64,000 nt of DNA, from the NCBI GenBank assembly GCA_024529925.1, contig JAFEUB010000960.1, forward strand, positions 388,501-452,500, written 5' to 3'. Origin of the DNA: Ophthalmolycus amberensis. Taxonomy: Eukaryota > Chordata > Actinopteri > Perciformes > Zoarcidae. Below are positions 41,005-54,000 of this stretch, in pieces (within the stretch, counting starts at the first letter, position 1; the number at the start of each line of letters is the position of its first letter). The notes under the pieces were generated by a model, which was given only the letters and a program-made list of their open reading frames with translations, searched no databases and was not told where the DNA came from. The translations under genes and the position numbers were made by a program.

Positions 41005-44000
41005 TTAGCGATGATCTTCCTGGTTTCTAGAGAAGCTCACGCTGGCATAGCAAAGCTCTTCCTGCTGCTCTGCTGGTGCGCTCTGCACCAATAAACAAGA
41101 GTATTAAGCACCTATTGGAAGTACATTTGTTGTTGGCCTGTAATACAAATGACCAAATAGTAAAACACCTGCAGGGTTAAAGGTGGGGGGGCTTGTTCTG
41201 CAATTATTTCGTCAACATTCATTCAATATTCCTCAGATTCAAAGTCAAAAAGTGAGCCACAGGTCTTGACTTCACTTTTAGTCGTTGTAATACCTCCTGG
41301 TCACCAGCAGAGGTTAATTAAGTTTACTTTAATTTACAAACTGTTAACATGTATCTGTGGATGGAGACGTGTAAATCCCCCAACAATGAAAGGGCCAAAG
41401 CCACATCACCTGCAGTGTTGATAACAGTGTCTCTGTCTCAGCACCTTATAGTTTAAGACAGAGAAAGGCTGGATAAAGCCGGGGTGGACAAACTTCTTTG
41501 ATTGTGGGTCGTATACAGAAAACCAGAAGGAGTCACAAGCCAAACTAAATGTGTAGTTTTCAACCAGTCACACTGCAAGAAAATCACTGATTCTAGACCA
41601 GAAAACAACATTCTCCAATGTACGAAATGTGGGACCGATGTTTAGTTTTATAGTAACACACTTCCCCTTGACTTCAGTGAAAAAGTACTGACTTTACAAA
41701 CGTTTCTGAAATGTTCGCCACTCACTGTTTTCCATCTTTACAGTTCTGCCATGTTTACCTGATAAACTGAAGTAAATGTTTTCATAGTAATAAATGTAGA
41801 GCAGCTGTTCAAAATGGCAGCGACATCTAGTGTTTCAACTAAGAGGGGCACACAGTGTAATTTATTAGAAATATGCTCAAACCAAAGTGTGGTTTATTTC
41901 TAAAAAATTCAGCCGTGGGTCATTTGAAAAACAGGCAGCATGGGTCAAAGAAAAACCAGGGTGTGACATGCACATATAGGTTATCATTTTGGAAATTAAC
42001 AGGATGAAAGTATCCAAATAGGGACATAAAGACTTGAAGAAGACATGATGACTATTCAAATGTGTTTTAAAGTGAAGTCTTTGAGACACCTGAGCTCTTC
42101 TTCATGGAGGCAGCGTTCTGTGTGATTCTCACTTGAACGCTGGCAGGGGAAGTGACGAGTCGCTGACTCTGTGCTGCTGTGTTCCCTCCAATTTGCCTGT
42201 CACCTGATCCAGCTCACTTGTGCGTCGTGTCTGTTTCTCCGCACACCCTTTTTTACAAATTGGCATTTTTTCTCCAGTTTTGGCCACATTTTTTGTCTTA
42301 TACTTTTGAGATCCTAGCTGTTCTGATCTGTGTCAATTGAACTAGTAGTACGATGTCAGCCAACACGTACTAGACCTCTTAGGTTTTTGCGTTCCCCAGA
42401 TCAGTTAGCCTGCTGGGCTACTACTGGCTCGTTTGTTAGCCCTGGGCTCTGAAGCTAACTAACGCCACGGAGACTACAGATATAGAGGGTCACACGTCAA
42501 ACTGAAAACGGGACCGTCTGTGAATCAGCTTCCACCTTTGCTAATACCTGGACCAGGCTGTGGACTACGGGCTGGAGCCCAATTGTCCACCAGATCTGCT
42601 ATGGCTTCACTCACCTCTCCATCCGACTGTGTCAGCTGCGCCCGCCTGGTGGATAAAATCACAGAGCTAGAGGGAAGAATATCCACGCTCTACAGGATCA
42701 AGTATGCCGAGAGCCACATGGACACCATCATCTTCGGTCCATCACAAACCGACACAGCCAGCGACCGTGTGCATGATTCCATCGCTTCCAGTCCTGCTGC
42801 CGCGGCCCCTCCTCCGGTCGCAGCTCCTGCGGCTTCCTGGCTACGGCTCGGAGCTAAGCCTAAAGCCCTGGTCAGCTCCACTCCATCACATCACGAGCCC
42901 TGGTCCATGGGCTGTGCTCGCGGCAGCCGGAGAGGGAGACGTCGCTCTCCTACACCCCATGGCTTCGATGTCCAGCTGAAGAATGGATTTGACGCCCTTG
43001 CCCTGTGCGACTTCCCTCCTCTGACTAGGGACTTCCAGCTTCCTACACCATCCTGGCTGCCGCCTCAAGGGACCCACAGCCCCGGGTCCCCCGACATCCC
43101 TACGCCAGTCATTCCTGAGCCCTCCTCTCGCCCCAGGACACGCCGCTCCATACCGTGCTTTACACCAGCACCGCGGCGAGCTTCGGTCCCCCGTTCTCAG
43201 TCCTTGCTCATCCACTCCGCCACCACTGGTTGAATCCTCGCCTCCATCCACGCGTATTACACGCACAGTGTTGCCGCCTCGTCCCCTCTTCGCCCCGACG
43301 ACGCTGATAGTCGGGGACTCAATAATCAGGAATACCCGTTTCTTCAACGCGGAGACACACCGTTTCCCCGGACCAACGGCTCAAGACATCCTGCTGAAAC
43401 TGCCTGCTGTGCGCCCTCCCGTCTTCCATTCGGCGAATTATCGTTCATGTGGGAATCAACGATACAGCCCCCCACCAGTCTGAGTTGACCAAGATTGATT
43501 TTACAAATCTTTTAAACTTTAGACAGCTGTGGACTGTCTGCTTTTATCAGTGGTCCAAGTCCAACACTCGGCCGTGGATCACAGCGGTTCAGCAGAGTCC
43601 TCAGCCTCCACACTTGGCTCCATGCCGCCTGCAGGACCAACAACGTGAGCTTCATTGACAATTTTAATCTGTTTTGGGGCCGCTCTTCCGCTTTTAAGAA
43701 CGATGGTATTCATTTTAACAAACTGGGTAGCCGCCTGCTAGCGGCTAATTTACAGCATGCTGTTCACTCCCATTCACATGCTTGACTGTTTACACCTGGC
43801 ACACATGATCCTGGATCCCCTGTCCGCTGTCACTCTTCCTCTACGATCATTCATCAGCCGCATTCATCCCCTACAAGCAACACTACCTCCCCTTGGCGGC
43901 ATGGAGGGTCTCCTACTACTCTCTCCCCAGCCTCGACCGTAATTTCCACTCCACGACCCATGAACATTCCCGTGAGAATCACAGACTCGCGCTCACGCCC

Positions 44001-47000
44001 TAGTTATGGTCGGGTTCGAGGTGCTGCACGAGTGATCCGTCCTATTGCACATACACCCAAAGCTTCCTGTGCTGATGACGACAGTGTCTTCCCCCATCAA
44101 AATGTGTCTGATTAATGCACGCTCTGTAACAAACAAGGCTCACATTTTAAATGACTTGTTCACAAGTCATAATTTAGCTTTTTTATTTCTGACCGAGACC
44201 TGGCAACGGAATATGGAATGCATCCATTTCAATGAACTCTGCCCTGTGGACTGTTCTTATGTTGGGACACCGCGTCTGACAGGCCGCGGTGGAGGCCTCG
44301 CCGTGGTCTGGAAGAATCAGTTTTCCTGCCAATTGGGGAGCACAGAATCCTATGCTACTTTTGAACTGCAGCTCACTAAAGTGGGCCGGCTAAACACGTT
44401 TTACTGTTTTTTAATTTACCGACCTCCAGGTCAGTTTTTATCAGAGTTCACAGACTTTCTGACCTCTATTATCAAGCTAGACAAAGTGCTTCTGGTTGGT
44501 GATTTTAATCTGCATATCAATGATACCACAGACTGTATAGCCACTGAGTTTCTCAATATTACTGAATCTTTTAATTTCACCCAACATGTTTCTGGCGCCA
44601 CTCACAGGGGTGGTCACACCTTGGACCTTGTGTTCTCTCTGGGTCTTGATATTGATAATACCCATTGTGAGGACCTACTGATCAGTGACCATAAATGTAT
44701 TTTCTTTGATCTTTCTGTCAATGCTGACCCCTTGTGTCTGAAACAAACATTCCACTCCCGCATTATTACTCAGAGTACAGCTGATCAGTTCTCTATGCAC
44801 TTCTGCTGTGATATTAACACAAATCTCAATGATGTTGAACTCTTGATACAGTCATTTAATGAACATTGCACCACTTTGCGGGATAAAGTGGCACCTCTTA
44901 AGGAAAGGACCAGGGCTGCCTACAACACTTCTCCGTGGATGACAGACGCTGTCTGCAGCCTGAGACGGAAGTGTCACAGGACAGAGCGGCTCTGGAAAGC
45001 CACTGGGCTAGAAGTGCATCGCTCATATCTCAAAGACCTCAGAGTTTCCTTTAATACTGGAGTAAAGGAAGCTAGAACTGCTTATTTTGCCAACTTAATC
45101 TCTTTCTCAAAGAGAAATCCCAAGATTCTGTTTGACACAATTAAGAGAATTATTTCACCGTTTGTCTCTACATTACCATGCTGTTCTGTTGACGATTGCA
45201 ACAAATTCCTTATCTATTTTAATGATAAGGTAACAGGTATTAGGTCTGGCATTCAGCCTGGGATTTGTTCATCTACATGTAGCTCCTCGCAATCTCCTGC
45301 TGTTCTGGAGTCTTTCCAGCCTATCAGCCTTCAAGACCTGATGGACTTAATTAACAAAACAAAGCCATCATCTTGCCCTCTGGATATAATACCATCCTCT
45401 CTATTTAAGAAAGTTCTGCTAATTATTGGCCCTGCAGTAACATCTATTGTCAATTCCTCATTGTCTACAGGAATTGTCCCTTCCTATTTCAAACATGCCA
45501 CTATCCAGCCCATATTAAAGAAACCAAACTTAGATCCAGCTTTGCCCATGAACGACAGGCCCATATCAAAACTGCCTTTCCTGTCCAAAATTTTAGAGAA
45601 AGTGGTGGCCAAACAACTTACTGCTGCACTGGCGAGGCACAACATGTACGACGAATTCCAGTCTGGGTTTCGTAAGCAACACTCTACTAAAACCGCTCTC
45701 CTGAGGGTTTCAAATGACATTCTCATGTGTGCTGATGCAGGCGACTGCTCTGTGTTAGTTCTTCTGGACCTCAGTTCTGCATTTGACACTGTAGACCATA
45801 ACATCCTGATTAAGAGGCTATGTGATTGGGTGGGCATATCTGGCATAGCGTTAGACTGGTTTACATCTTACCTAAATGACAGAAGTTTCAATGTCTCTGT
45901 GGGTGATTTTGTGTCTGTTACCTCTCCACTGTCTTGTGGTGTACCGCAGGGCTCGGTTCTGGGGCCTCTGTTATTTTCCCTTTATCTGTTACCTTTGGGG
46001 CCGATTATAAAAAGTTATAATGTGTCCTATAAATACATTTTTTTTTCTTTTCTTTTTTTTTCTTTTTCTTATTCTTTTTTCTTTTTCTCTGTGTATGTAA
46101 TTTATTGACCCTAGGGTCACATTGTGTTTTTTATGCTTTTAAATGTCTGCTCTGTTAAGCACTTTGTGATGTTATGTCTGTGAAAAGCGCTCTATAAATA
46201 AAATTCATTCATTCTTCCTCACCTGAGCGTTGTCTGGTCCGTCTCCAGACTGGCTGGTTTGTGTCGAGGACCTCTTTCTTCTGGACAGAACAATAAATGA
46301 ACAAAGATATGAATCATAAAATTAAGTTAGTCAACAGCTGAGCGATTGTAAGATGCATTACTGAATATAATCACAGTAAAGCTGAACCGCTCACCTAATA
46401 AATAGGAAGGCAGCGAGGATTATGATAGCCAGGAAAATAGCAGTGGTTGATCCAACAGCTACTGTTATCAATGAAACTGGAAACACTGATCAAACAGAAC
46501 AATTACATATAGAATGACAGGTTGTTTGTGTCCATTAGAAACTGATAATTAGAAATAAAATGATATTCAGACGGAAGCTTTCGAAATAAAGCTCAACTTT
46601 TGCTTGCCCAATAGAACAAAAACAAGACGTTTAACGAAGAGTAACAGAATCTCTAGAACTTCAGGATCTGTTTTATGCAGATGATAAACTTCTTTATCTA
46701 TTTATGACTTCCAGGGCGAGTGTGAAGCAGTTGGGTTGAACGGCACATAGAAATAAAACTAGTAGAACGGACATTCACATTCAAAACAACGTAGCTGGAT
46801 GGTCAGACCGGCGGCCATTTTTATGTGTACAGTTGCCTTTGCGACTGTTTTAGCAAGTTAACTTCAAAACAAACCCAACAGACTCACTGAGATACTACTA
46901 AAAATACTATAATACTTAATGCTTCATCCACACACTCTTGGTACAGCGTAAGAAAGCACATTGCTATCAATAGATGAGTCATTTTCTGTAACCAGTGTAG

Positions 47001-48008
47001 CATTAAAGCATGGTGGAATGAGCAAACAAGCTAGCTAACTAGCATACGGCTGACTAATTAGCAAGCTTGGTAATTCCACCATACTTTAATGCTACACTGG
47101 TTACAGAAATGAGCTAAAGGCGGCGTTTGCTGTGAGTTTAACTGGATTGTTAAGATGATGTCTAAGTGAATACCCTTCATAGTATGATTTACCTGACACA
47201 GCAATCAGGTATGAGGAGGAGTTACTACGTCCTCTCATGTTCTGGGCTTCACAGTAATAATTCCCATTGTGTTCAGCTCTGAAGTCAGTGATGCTGAAGA
47301 TCTGTCCTGATGCTTTTGGTGAGTCTTCATCCTCCTTGTACCAGGTGTAGTTAGCTGCTGGGTTAGCATCACTGCTACAGGTCAGAGTCACTGAACTGCC
47401 CTCTACTATCTCAGCAGAGGGACTCACTGACACAGAGGGAAGCTTTGGAGCATCTGGAGGAGACGTGTCAACAGAGATTATTCTAGGTTAAGATTGTGTT
47501 ACTACAGAAGAGTGTATTTGGCTTCTAGAGGGATACTGAACTACTTGACTCAGCTAGAATGCACCAAGTATATTGTTGTTGCTTTTACAAGTTGCTATTA
47601 GCTGTACCTAGGCTGCTTCAGTGTTAGTGCTTTTGCAGTTTCTGTTTGTGTAAGGTAGGTGTGATTTAGTTTCACGAGGTCAATTGCCCTGTTAAGTGCC
47701 AGGGGAGTGGGCTTGTGTAACAGAGTTAATGATTCCACTTGCCATCACTGGCCATTGGTTGCTAGTATTACTATATTATTTACGTTATTGCTAATCCTTA
47801 TCATTTTCATATTATTTCCTTGTTTAAATATCATTTACAACGTATCATTAGTTCCCCATGGAGACAAGTGGGTTGTGTGTAACAGCGCCCTCTGCTGGCT
47901 GCTTGCAGACTCTAGTGGTGCGCCCAGCTTTCATGAACTAGTCTGAAGCAAGCTGTTTTCATGGTAGGTTGACCTGTGACAAGCTCCGTTGTGAAACATC
48001 TCATTCGA

Positions 48009-48064
<56 letters not shown>

Positions 48065-51000
48065 TATATATAGAGATATCTAGAAGTCCCTTTTTGTTCG
48101 TATAATTATTTTAATTTATAATTTCTAGAGCAAATGGTTTTAACTGATTTAGCATTTAGCATTTAGCATGAGTAACATGCTAACAACAGTTAGCTTAAGT
48201 ATTTGTCCCTTTTGATTTAACAGTGTTCCGGAGCTTGTGACCACAACGTTGTCTATGAGAGTCACTGAAGCTGTTCTGTCTTTTACCAGGTATATTGCAC
48301 TGAAATGTCATTTTATTTACATGTATAACGAGTCTGAAGCAAGCTGTTTTCATGTGTTCCGGAGCTTGTGACCACAACGTTGTCTGTGAGAGTCACTGAA
48401 GCTGTTCTGTCTTTTACCAGGTATATTGCACTGAAATGTCATTTTATTTACATGTATAACGAGTCTGAAGCAAGCTGTTTTCATGTGTTCCGGAGCTTGT
48501 GACCACAACGTTGTCTATGAGAGTCACTGAAGCTGTTCTGTCTTTTACCAGCTATATTCTGTCCGATGAATAAACGTCTGGTTGGAGCCATCAAAAGATA
48601 TCGTGTCCTGAATTAAACACAACGCAACGGAGAGTACACGACTGCTACACTTGCACTCCTGGCAGACAATGAGCAATCAGTAGGGAGCTGTTCTTAACCA
48701 CTGCTGGTGGTTGGAAGCGTCAGCTTCCAAGCGTCGGGCAAACAAAGACAACAGGGAGACTTTTTCAGGGCCAGACTTCTCAAGCGTGTACTTGCGGGTC
48801 AGTAATCTGTTTATATTGACTAACATGTGTTTGCATCCTATTTCTGTCCGTTCCTCTGTCCGGTAGATATTGGGTCACTCCCAAGTGCCGTGACCCCACG
48901 AATCTTATCTACTACTCATCTCTCAGCGAGCAGGGGGGCTTTGGAATTGCCACTCGGCAGTGCCGAAAGCCGAGTTCAACTAAGGCTACGCATTCTTGCT
49001 CTCCCTCAACTTTCTTGCTCTGACTAAGACCTGGATCACACCAGAAAACACTACCACACCCACAGCTCTGTCAGATGTGTACGCTTTCTCTCACACTCTG
49101 AGCTGCGAGGTGGTGGTACTGGCCTGCTAATTTCTCCAAAATGGAAATACTCTTGTCTCTGTTCCACAGTTCTCCCCGTCCTCTTTCGAATTTCATGCTG
49201 TGACTGTCACTTATCCAGTCAAGCTCACCATTGCTGTTGTGTATCGCCCACCAGGCCCTCTTGGCGAGTTCCTGGAGGAGCTAGACACATTAGTCTCGCA
49301 CTTCCATGACGATGGCTCCGCACTCATCCTGCTCGGCAACTTCAACATCCGGACTGATAAGTTAGAACCTCTTCTTTCCTTCCTCTCCTCCTTTGACCTT
49401 TACCACTCTTCTCCTCCTACCCACAAGGCAACCAGCTGGATCTTATCTTCACCAGACACTGTTCTACTGCTAACCTCTCTGTCACTCCCCTCCATCTCTC
49501 TGACCACTATTTCATGTCATACTCCCTCTCCCCCTTACATCCTCCACCTACCCACATAGTTTCTACCCGTAGTCATCTCCCCTCCCTCTCCCCCGCTGAT
49601 ATTTCCTCTTCTGTTACCTCTGCCCTCCCTGACCCTGAATCCTTCTCTCTCCTATCCCGATATTGCTACTGATCTTCTCCTCTCCACCCCTTCCTCCTCT
49701 TTGGACAACCTCTGTCCCTTCACCTCCAGGCCTGCACGGCCAACTCCACCTGCCCATGGCTGTCGGGCTCAGTGCGTGCTGATAGACGGAGCCTAAGAGA
49801 GGCTGAGCATAACTGGAGAAAAGGCAAACTCCCGGAGGACCTTAACTTCCAATCTCTTCTTTCCACTTTTTCCTCCTCTCCATCTACTGCTAAGGCTGCT
49901 CTCTTTCGCTCTAAAAACCTAACCTCTGCTTCCAATCCTAAAAAAACTCTTCGAAACTTTCTCTTCACTCCTCCAACCCCCACCCCCTCCTCATACTTCC
50001 TCCCTTCTCCCTGATGATTTCACCAACTTCTTTGACAAGAAGGTAAACGATATCAGATCTTCCTCTCAGCCCCCCTCTCCCTGTCTGCCCTCTCCCTCTC
50101 TACCCTCTCCAGCTCTTCCTCCCTTCTCCATGCCCCATCTTACTCCCCTCACGAGGTCCTCAACCTTGTTACATCTAACCCCCTCCCACACGCTCCCTTG
50201 ACCTGATTCCCCCCCCCCCCACCCCGTCTTTTTCAGTCTATTGCAACTGAACTTCCTTTCCTCACCCACCTCATCAACACATCTCTTGTTTCAGGATGCT
50301 TTCCCACGGTTTTCAAGACTGCCAGAGTCACCCCCTTCTGAAGAAACCATCACTTGACCCCTCTGATGTCAAGAACTTCAGACCGGTTTCTCTTCTACCC
50401 TTTCTATCCAAAACACTTGAACGTGCAGCCTTTAACCAACTGTCTTCCTATCGCCACGAGAACAGCCTCTTGGACCCCCACCAGTCCGGGTTCAAGGTGG
50501 GTCACTCGACAGCGACAGCCCTCCTTGCGGTGACAGATTCGCTTCACGCCGCGAAAGCGAACTCTCTCCTCTGTCCCGATTCTCCTGGACCTGTCTGCGG
50601 CGTTTGACACAGTGAACCACCAGATCCTCCTCTCCACTCTCGAGGGGATGGGCGTCTCAGGCTCTGCACTCTCCCTGTTTACATCCTACCCGACAGGTCG
50701 ATCCTACCAGGTGACATGGAGGGGGGCCGTGTCTGAACCACGCATGCTGACTACGGGGGTTCCACAAGGCTCAGTCCTGGGCCCCCTTCTCTTCTCGCTC
50801 TACACAACATCTCTGGGTTCTGTTATTCACTCGCATGACTTCTCTTACCATTGTTATGCCGATGACACCCAGCTGGTCTTGTCATTTCCCCCCGGGGACA
50901 CTCAAGTGGAGGCACGCATCGCTGCGTGCTTGGCTGACATCTCAAAGTGGATGACGACACACCACCTGTAGCTCAACCTAGACATAACCGAGCTACTGTT

Positions 51001-54000
51001 CCTCCCGGGGAAGGGTTGCCCGCACCGAGACCTGTTCATCACCATTGATGATACCGTGGTGACGCAAACTCGGACCTTGTGGCCAATCAACCCGGTCACA
51101 ACTTCTGTCTGTCCTGGCCCCACAGTGGTGGAATGAACTCCTCACTAACATCAAGACTGCCCATCTTTCAGCGGTGGCTGAAAACACACTTCTTCAAGAA
51201 GTACTACCCTGAGCCTTCCACTTAGCACTTATTGTATTCATATTACTTTTTTTCTGCACTGTTGCTCTGGTTTATGCTCTTAGATGCTTGTTTAAAAAAG
51301 GGAGATGCACTTATGACTTCTGGTGACTTGTGGTTCTCTTAAATACCTATGTTGAATGCACTTGTTGTAAGTCGCTTTGGATAAAAGCGTCTGCTTAATG
51401 ACTGTAATGTATCAACGAGTGGCATTTGAATAATAAACTGTGAATGGCTGTGTGTAGCAGCATTTTAAAATGTAAAGGTGGTCTGACAAAAATGTGTGAT
51501 GGTTTGAATCTTGATCCCAAAACAGCATAAAACCCTAAAATGTCCTGAAGCTGGTAAGTGAATTACAGCAGACTGAATGTGACGCAAGTAGAGCTGAAGA
51601 AACTAGTTATGATCAGTGAAATCTTCTCCTGCAAAGACTGGACAGATTTAAGATGTTTGTTATCTTTTAATAAACTGTTTTATACTCACATTTCACATCA
51701 ATAGAGATGAATTCAGATCTCTTCGTCCCCAGCTGGTGCTCAGCTCTACAGTAATACTGTCCAGAGTCAGAGGACTGGATGGAGCTGTAGACAAGCTGAG
51801 GTTCTTTACTGAGAGGAGGGTCTAGATTTCCATTAATCTTGTACCAGGTGTAGTTAGCTGCTGGGTTAGCATCACTGCTACAGGTCAGAGTCACTGAACT
51901 GCCCTCCACTATCTCAGCAGAGGGACTCACTGACACAGAGGGAAGCTTTGGAGCATCTGGAGGAGAAATGAATTAACATACTTAAAGATTATAATATTGT
52001 CACGGGGCATGATGAGGACTCAAGCGCAGACAGTCAGTTGTAGTGAAAAAAAGGGTTTTAATGAATAACCAAAAACAAACAGGGAATCAAGGACAACACA
52101 AGAGACGAGGGGGGGCAATCTGGCAGGACAAGGCAGGGCAGGCAGACTGGGAAACCGGGAACAGGACGAGCGGGTAGGTAGGAACACAAAACAATGATCT
52201 GGCAGTGTGTATGTGTGTGAGGCAGGGGTTTAAATAGTGAAGGCGGCAGAGTGAGCAGGTGAGAGTAATGAGCTGATGAGGTGAGTGTGACTAGTGATCA
52301 GGGGCAGGTGAAGGGAGTTAGGTTGATGCCGACAGGTAGAGTGAGGAGGGTGAAGTTACACAAAGACACAGAACACACAAGGCAAAGCCTGATCGTGACA
52401 AATATATTATAGAATATACATTTTATTAATATTTCTGTGTGTTTGTTTGAGACTATCCCTATTATTTATCAGTCTGGTGCCGTCATATGAAATGTTGAAC
52501 CTCCACAGGCTGACACAGTGGAGTAAACTTACATACTGAAGGAGAACGCTGATTCTCATATCCGCTTACAGCACAGGAATAGCTGTCTGAAGAACCAAAG
52601 ATGACTGAATAAGAAGAAGATCCTGTCCAGATGTTATGTCCATTCTTGTACCAGAAGTAGGAACAACGATCAGGCAGAACACAACTGCTGAGACACTTCA
52701 GCACCGACCTGGTAGAATCTGATCTGCTCACCTCCACCCGGAGACCTGGAAGTGAGAAGAAGGATCAGAAATGTTATTTTATTAAACTGTCAACATTCGC
52801 ACAAGACATTTATATTCTAGTTTTCTAGATGTTGAACATTTGGAGATGATTAACGTGTGAATTAAAATGTTACCTGTGACGGACAAAGTGACTCCAGGTG
52901 AACCAGTATATTTCTCTTTTGGTTGGTTTGTTGTAACCTTGAACTTGTACTCAGCTGAGTCACTCTCTCTCAGGTCTTTGATTCTCAGAGTGCACTTCTT
53001 CCCAGAACAAAAGTACTGCACACGACTTGAATAGTCAGAGTCTGTTCGCAGATCCACAGGTTCACCATCTTTCTCTTTAGTAAACCAGAATGTGTTGCTG
53101 ATATCACCGTGCCGTATTCTAGATGGGTATGTGTAGCTGCAGTGCATTACCACTGTTGATCCTTTTACAGCACAGACCTCAGTAGGAGTGTAAGTCACTC
53201 CCCAGTCATCCTGACTCTGTATCACTGCAACACAGAGCACATCAGGAACCACAGTCAGACTCAGAAAATCAGACAACACACTCATTAGTAGTGAAGGACT
53301 TTTGTCTGTTTTTAAAAATGGATTTATACTGCAGATCCAGTTTTAATATTATATTTTACATGAGAATTTATAACGGAAAGAAAGAGTCAACGAGCTGCTG
53401 CAGAGTGAATGGAAACTGTAGAGAAATGCAGAACACTAAGGTGTGAGAGAATAGTGTGATATGTAGATAACAGATCACTGACAGTCAAAGGTCGACAAAC
53501 ACAAACTTCAGATGTGAATTAAATTTCCAAAAATGTAATTTGTTTTTCTAAAACCCCAAAATCAGACTTTGCAGCATGTGTCGGTGAATCAATTATCTGT
53601 AACACAGATCAAAGCTACAATCATGGGAGCATCACTAAATGGGCCCAAAGTGTCAGGGGCCCCTCTGACCCTAACTTACAACATGTCACTCAAAGAGACA
53701 CCAACCAGGAAGAGAATCAAAGTGAGCACAAATACAATAAAAACTTCTACAAAAAGGTGAAAAAACATCCACAAAGAGACTCTAAATGAATAACAGACTC
53801 TAAATGTGGTCGAATGCTGAACGATTGGAGGAAGTTCCACAGAGAGATAATGTTAATGTACGTACAGTCATTACTTTCACCCACATAAACACAACTTTAC
53901 TGTCTTTAATGGAGCACAATTCTTCGGTTTATAAAGTTTATGATGTGAGGTACAAGTGTACAGAGATGCTGCTGGTGTTAAAAACAGTTCTGTGTTGGTC

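Larger units (their letters stand above)
42160..46212 (+). mobile_element. L2-clade-like LINE with internal deletion in the RT
   Basis: A plus-strand non-LTR element of about 4 kb. ORF1 remnants (Cys-pair leader, SGNH-esterase GDSII motif) are followed by ORF2 (endonuclease and partial RT) and a 3' UTR ending 'gcgctctataaataaaattc' plus ATTC repeats. The 5' end is approximate. It lies in the last intron of the CD22-like gene, opposite to its transcription, and its 3' tail ends about 8-10 bp from a splice donor. Confidence 0.82.
47716..48649. mobile_element. Solo LTR, 934 bp
   Basis: Starts TGTAACAG and ends CTGCTACA (imperfect inverted repeats), flanked by CTTG on both sides (47712-47715 and 48650-48653). 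An AATAAA near 48569 supports plus orientation. It contains a (TA)n tract (48014-48060) and a tandem repeat of about 131 bp in two and a half copies (about 48224-48552). Confidence 0.6.
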
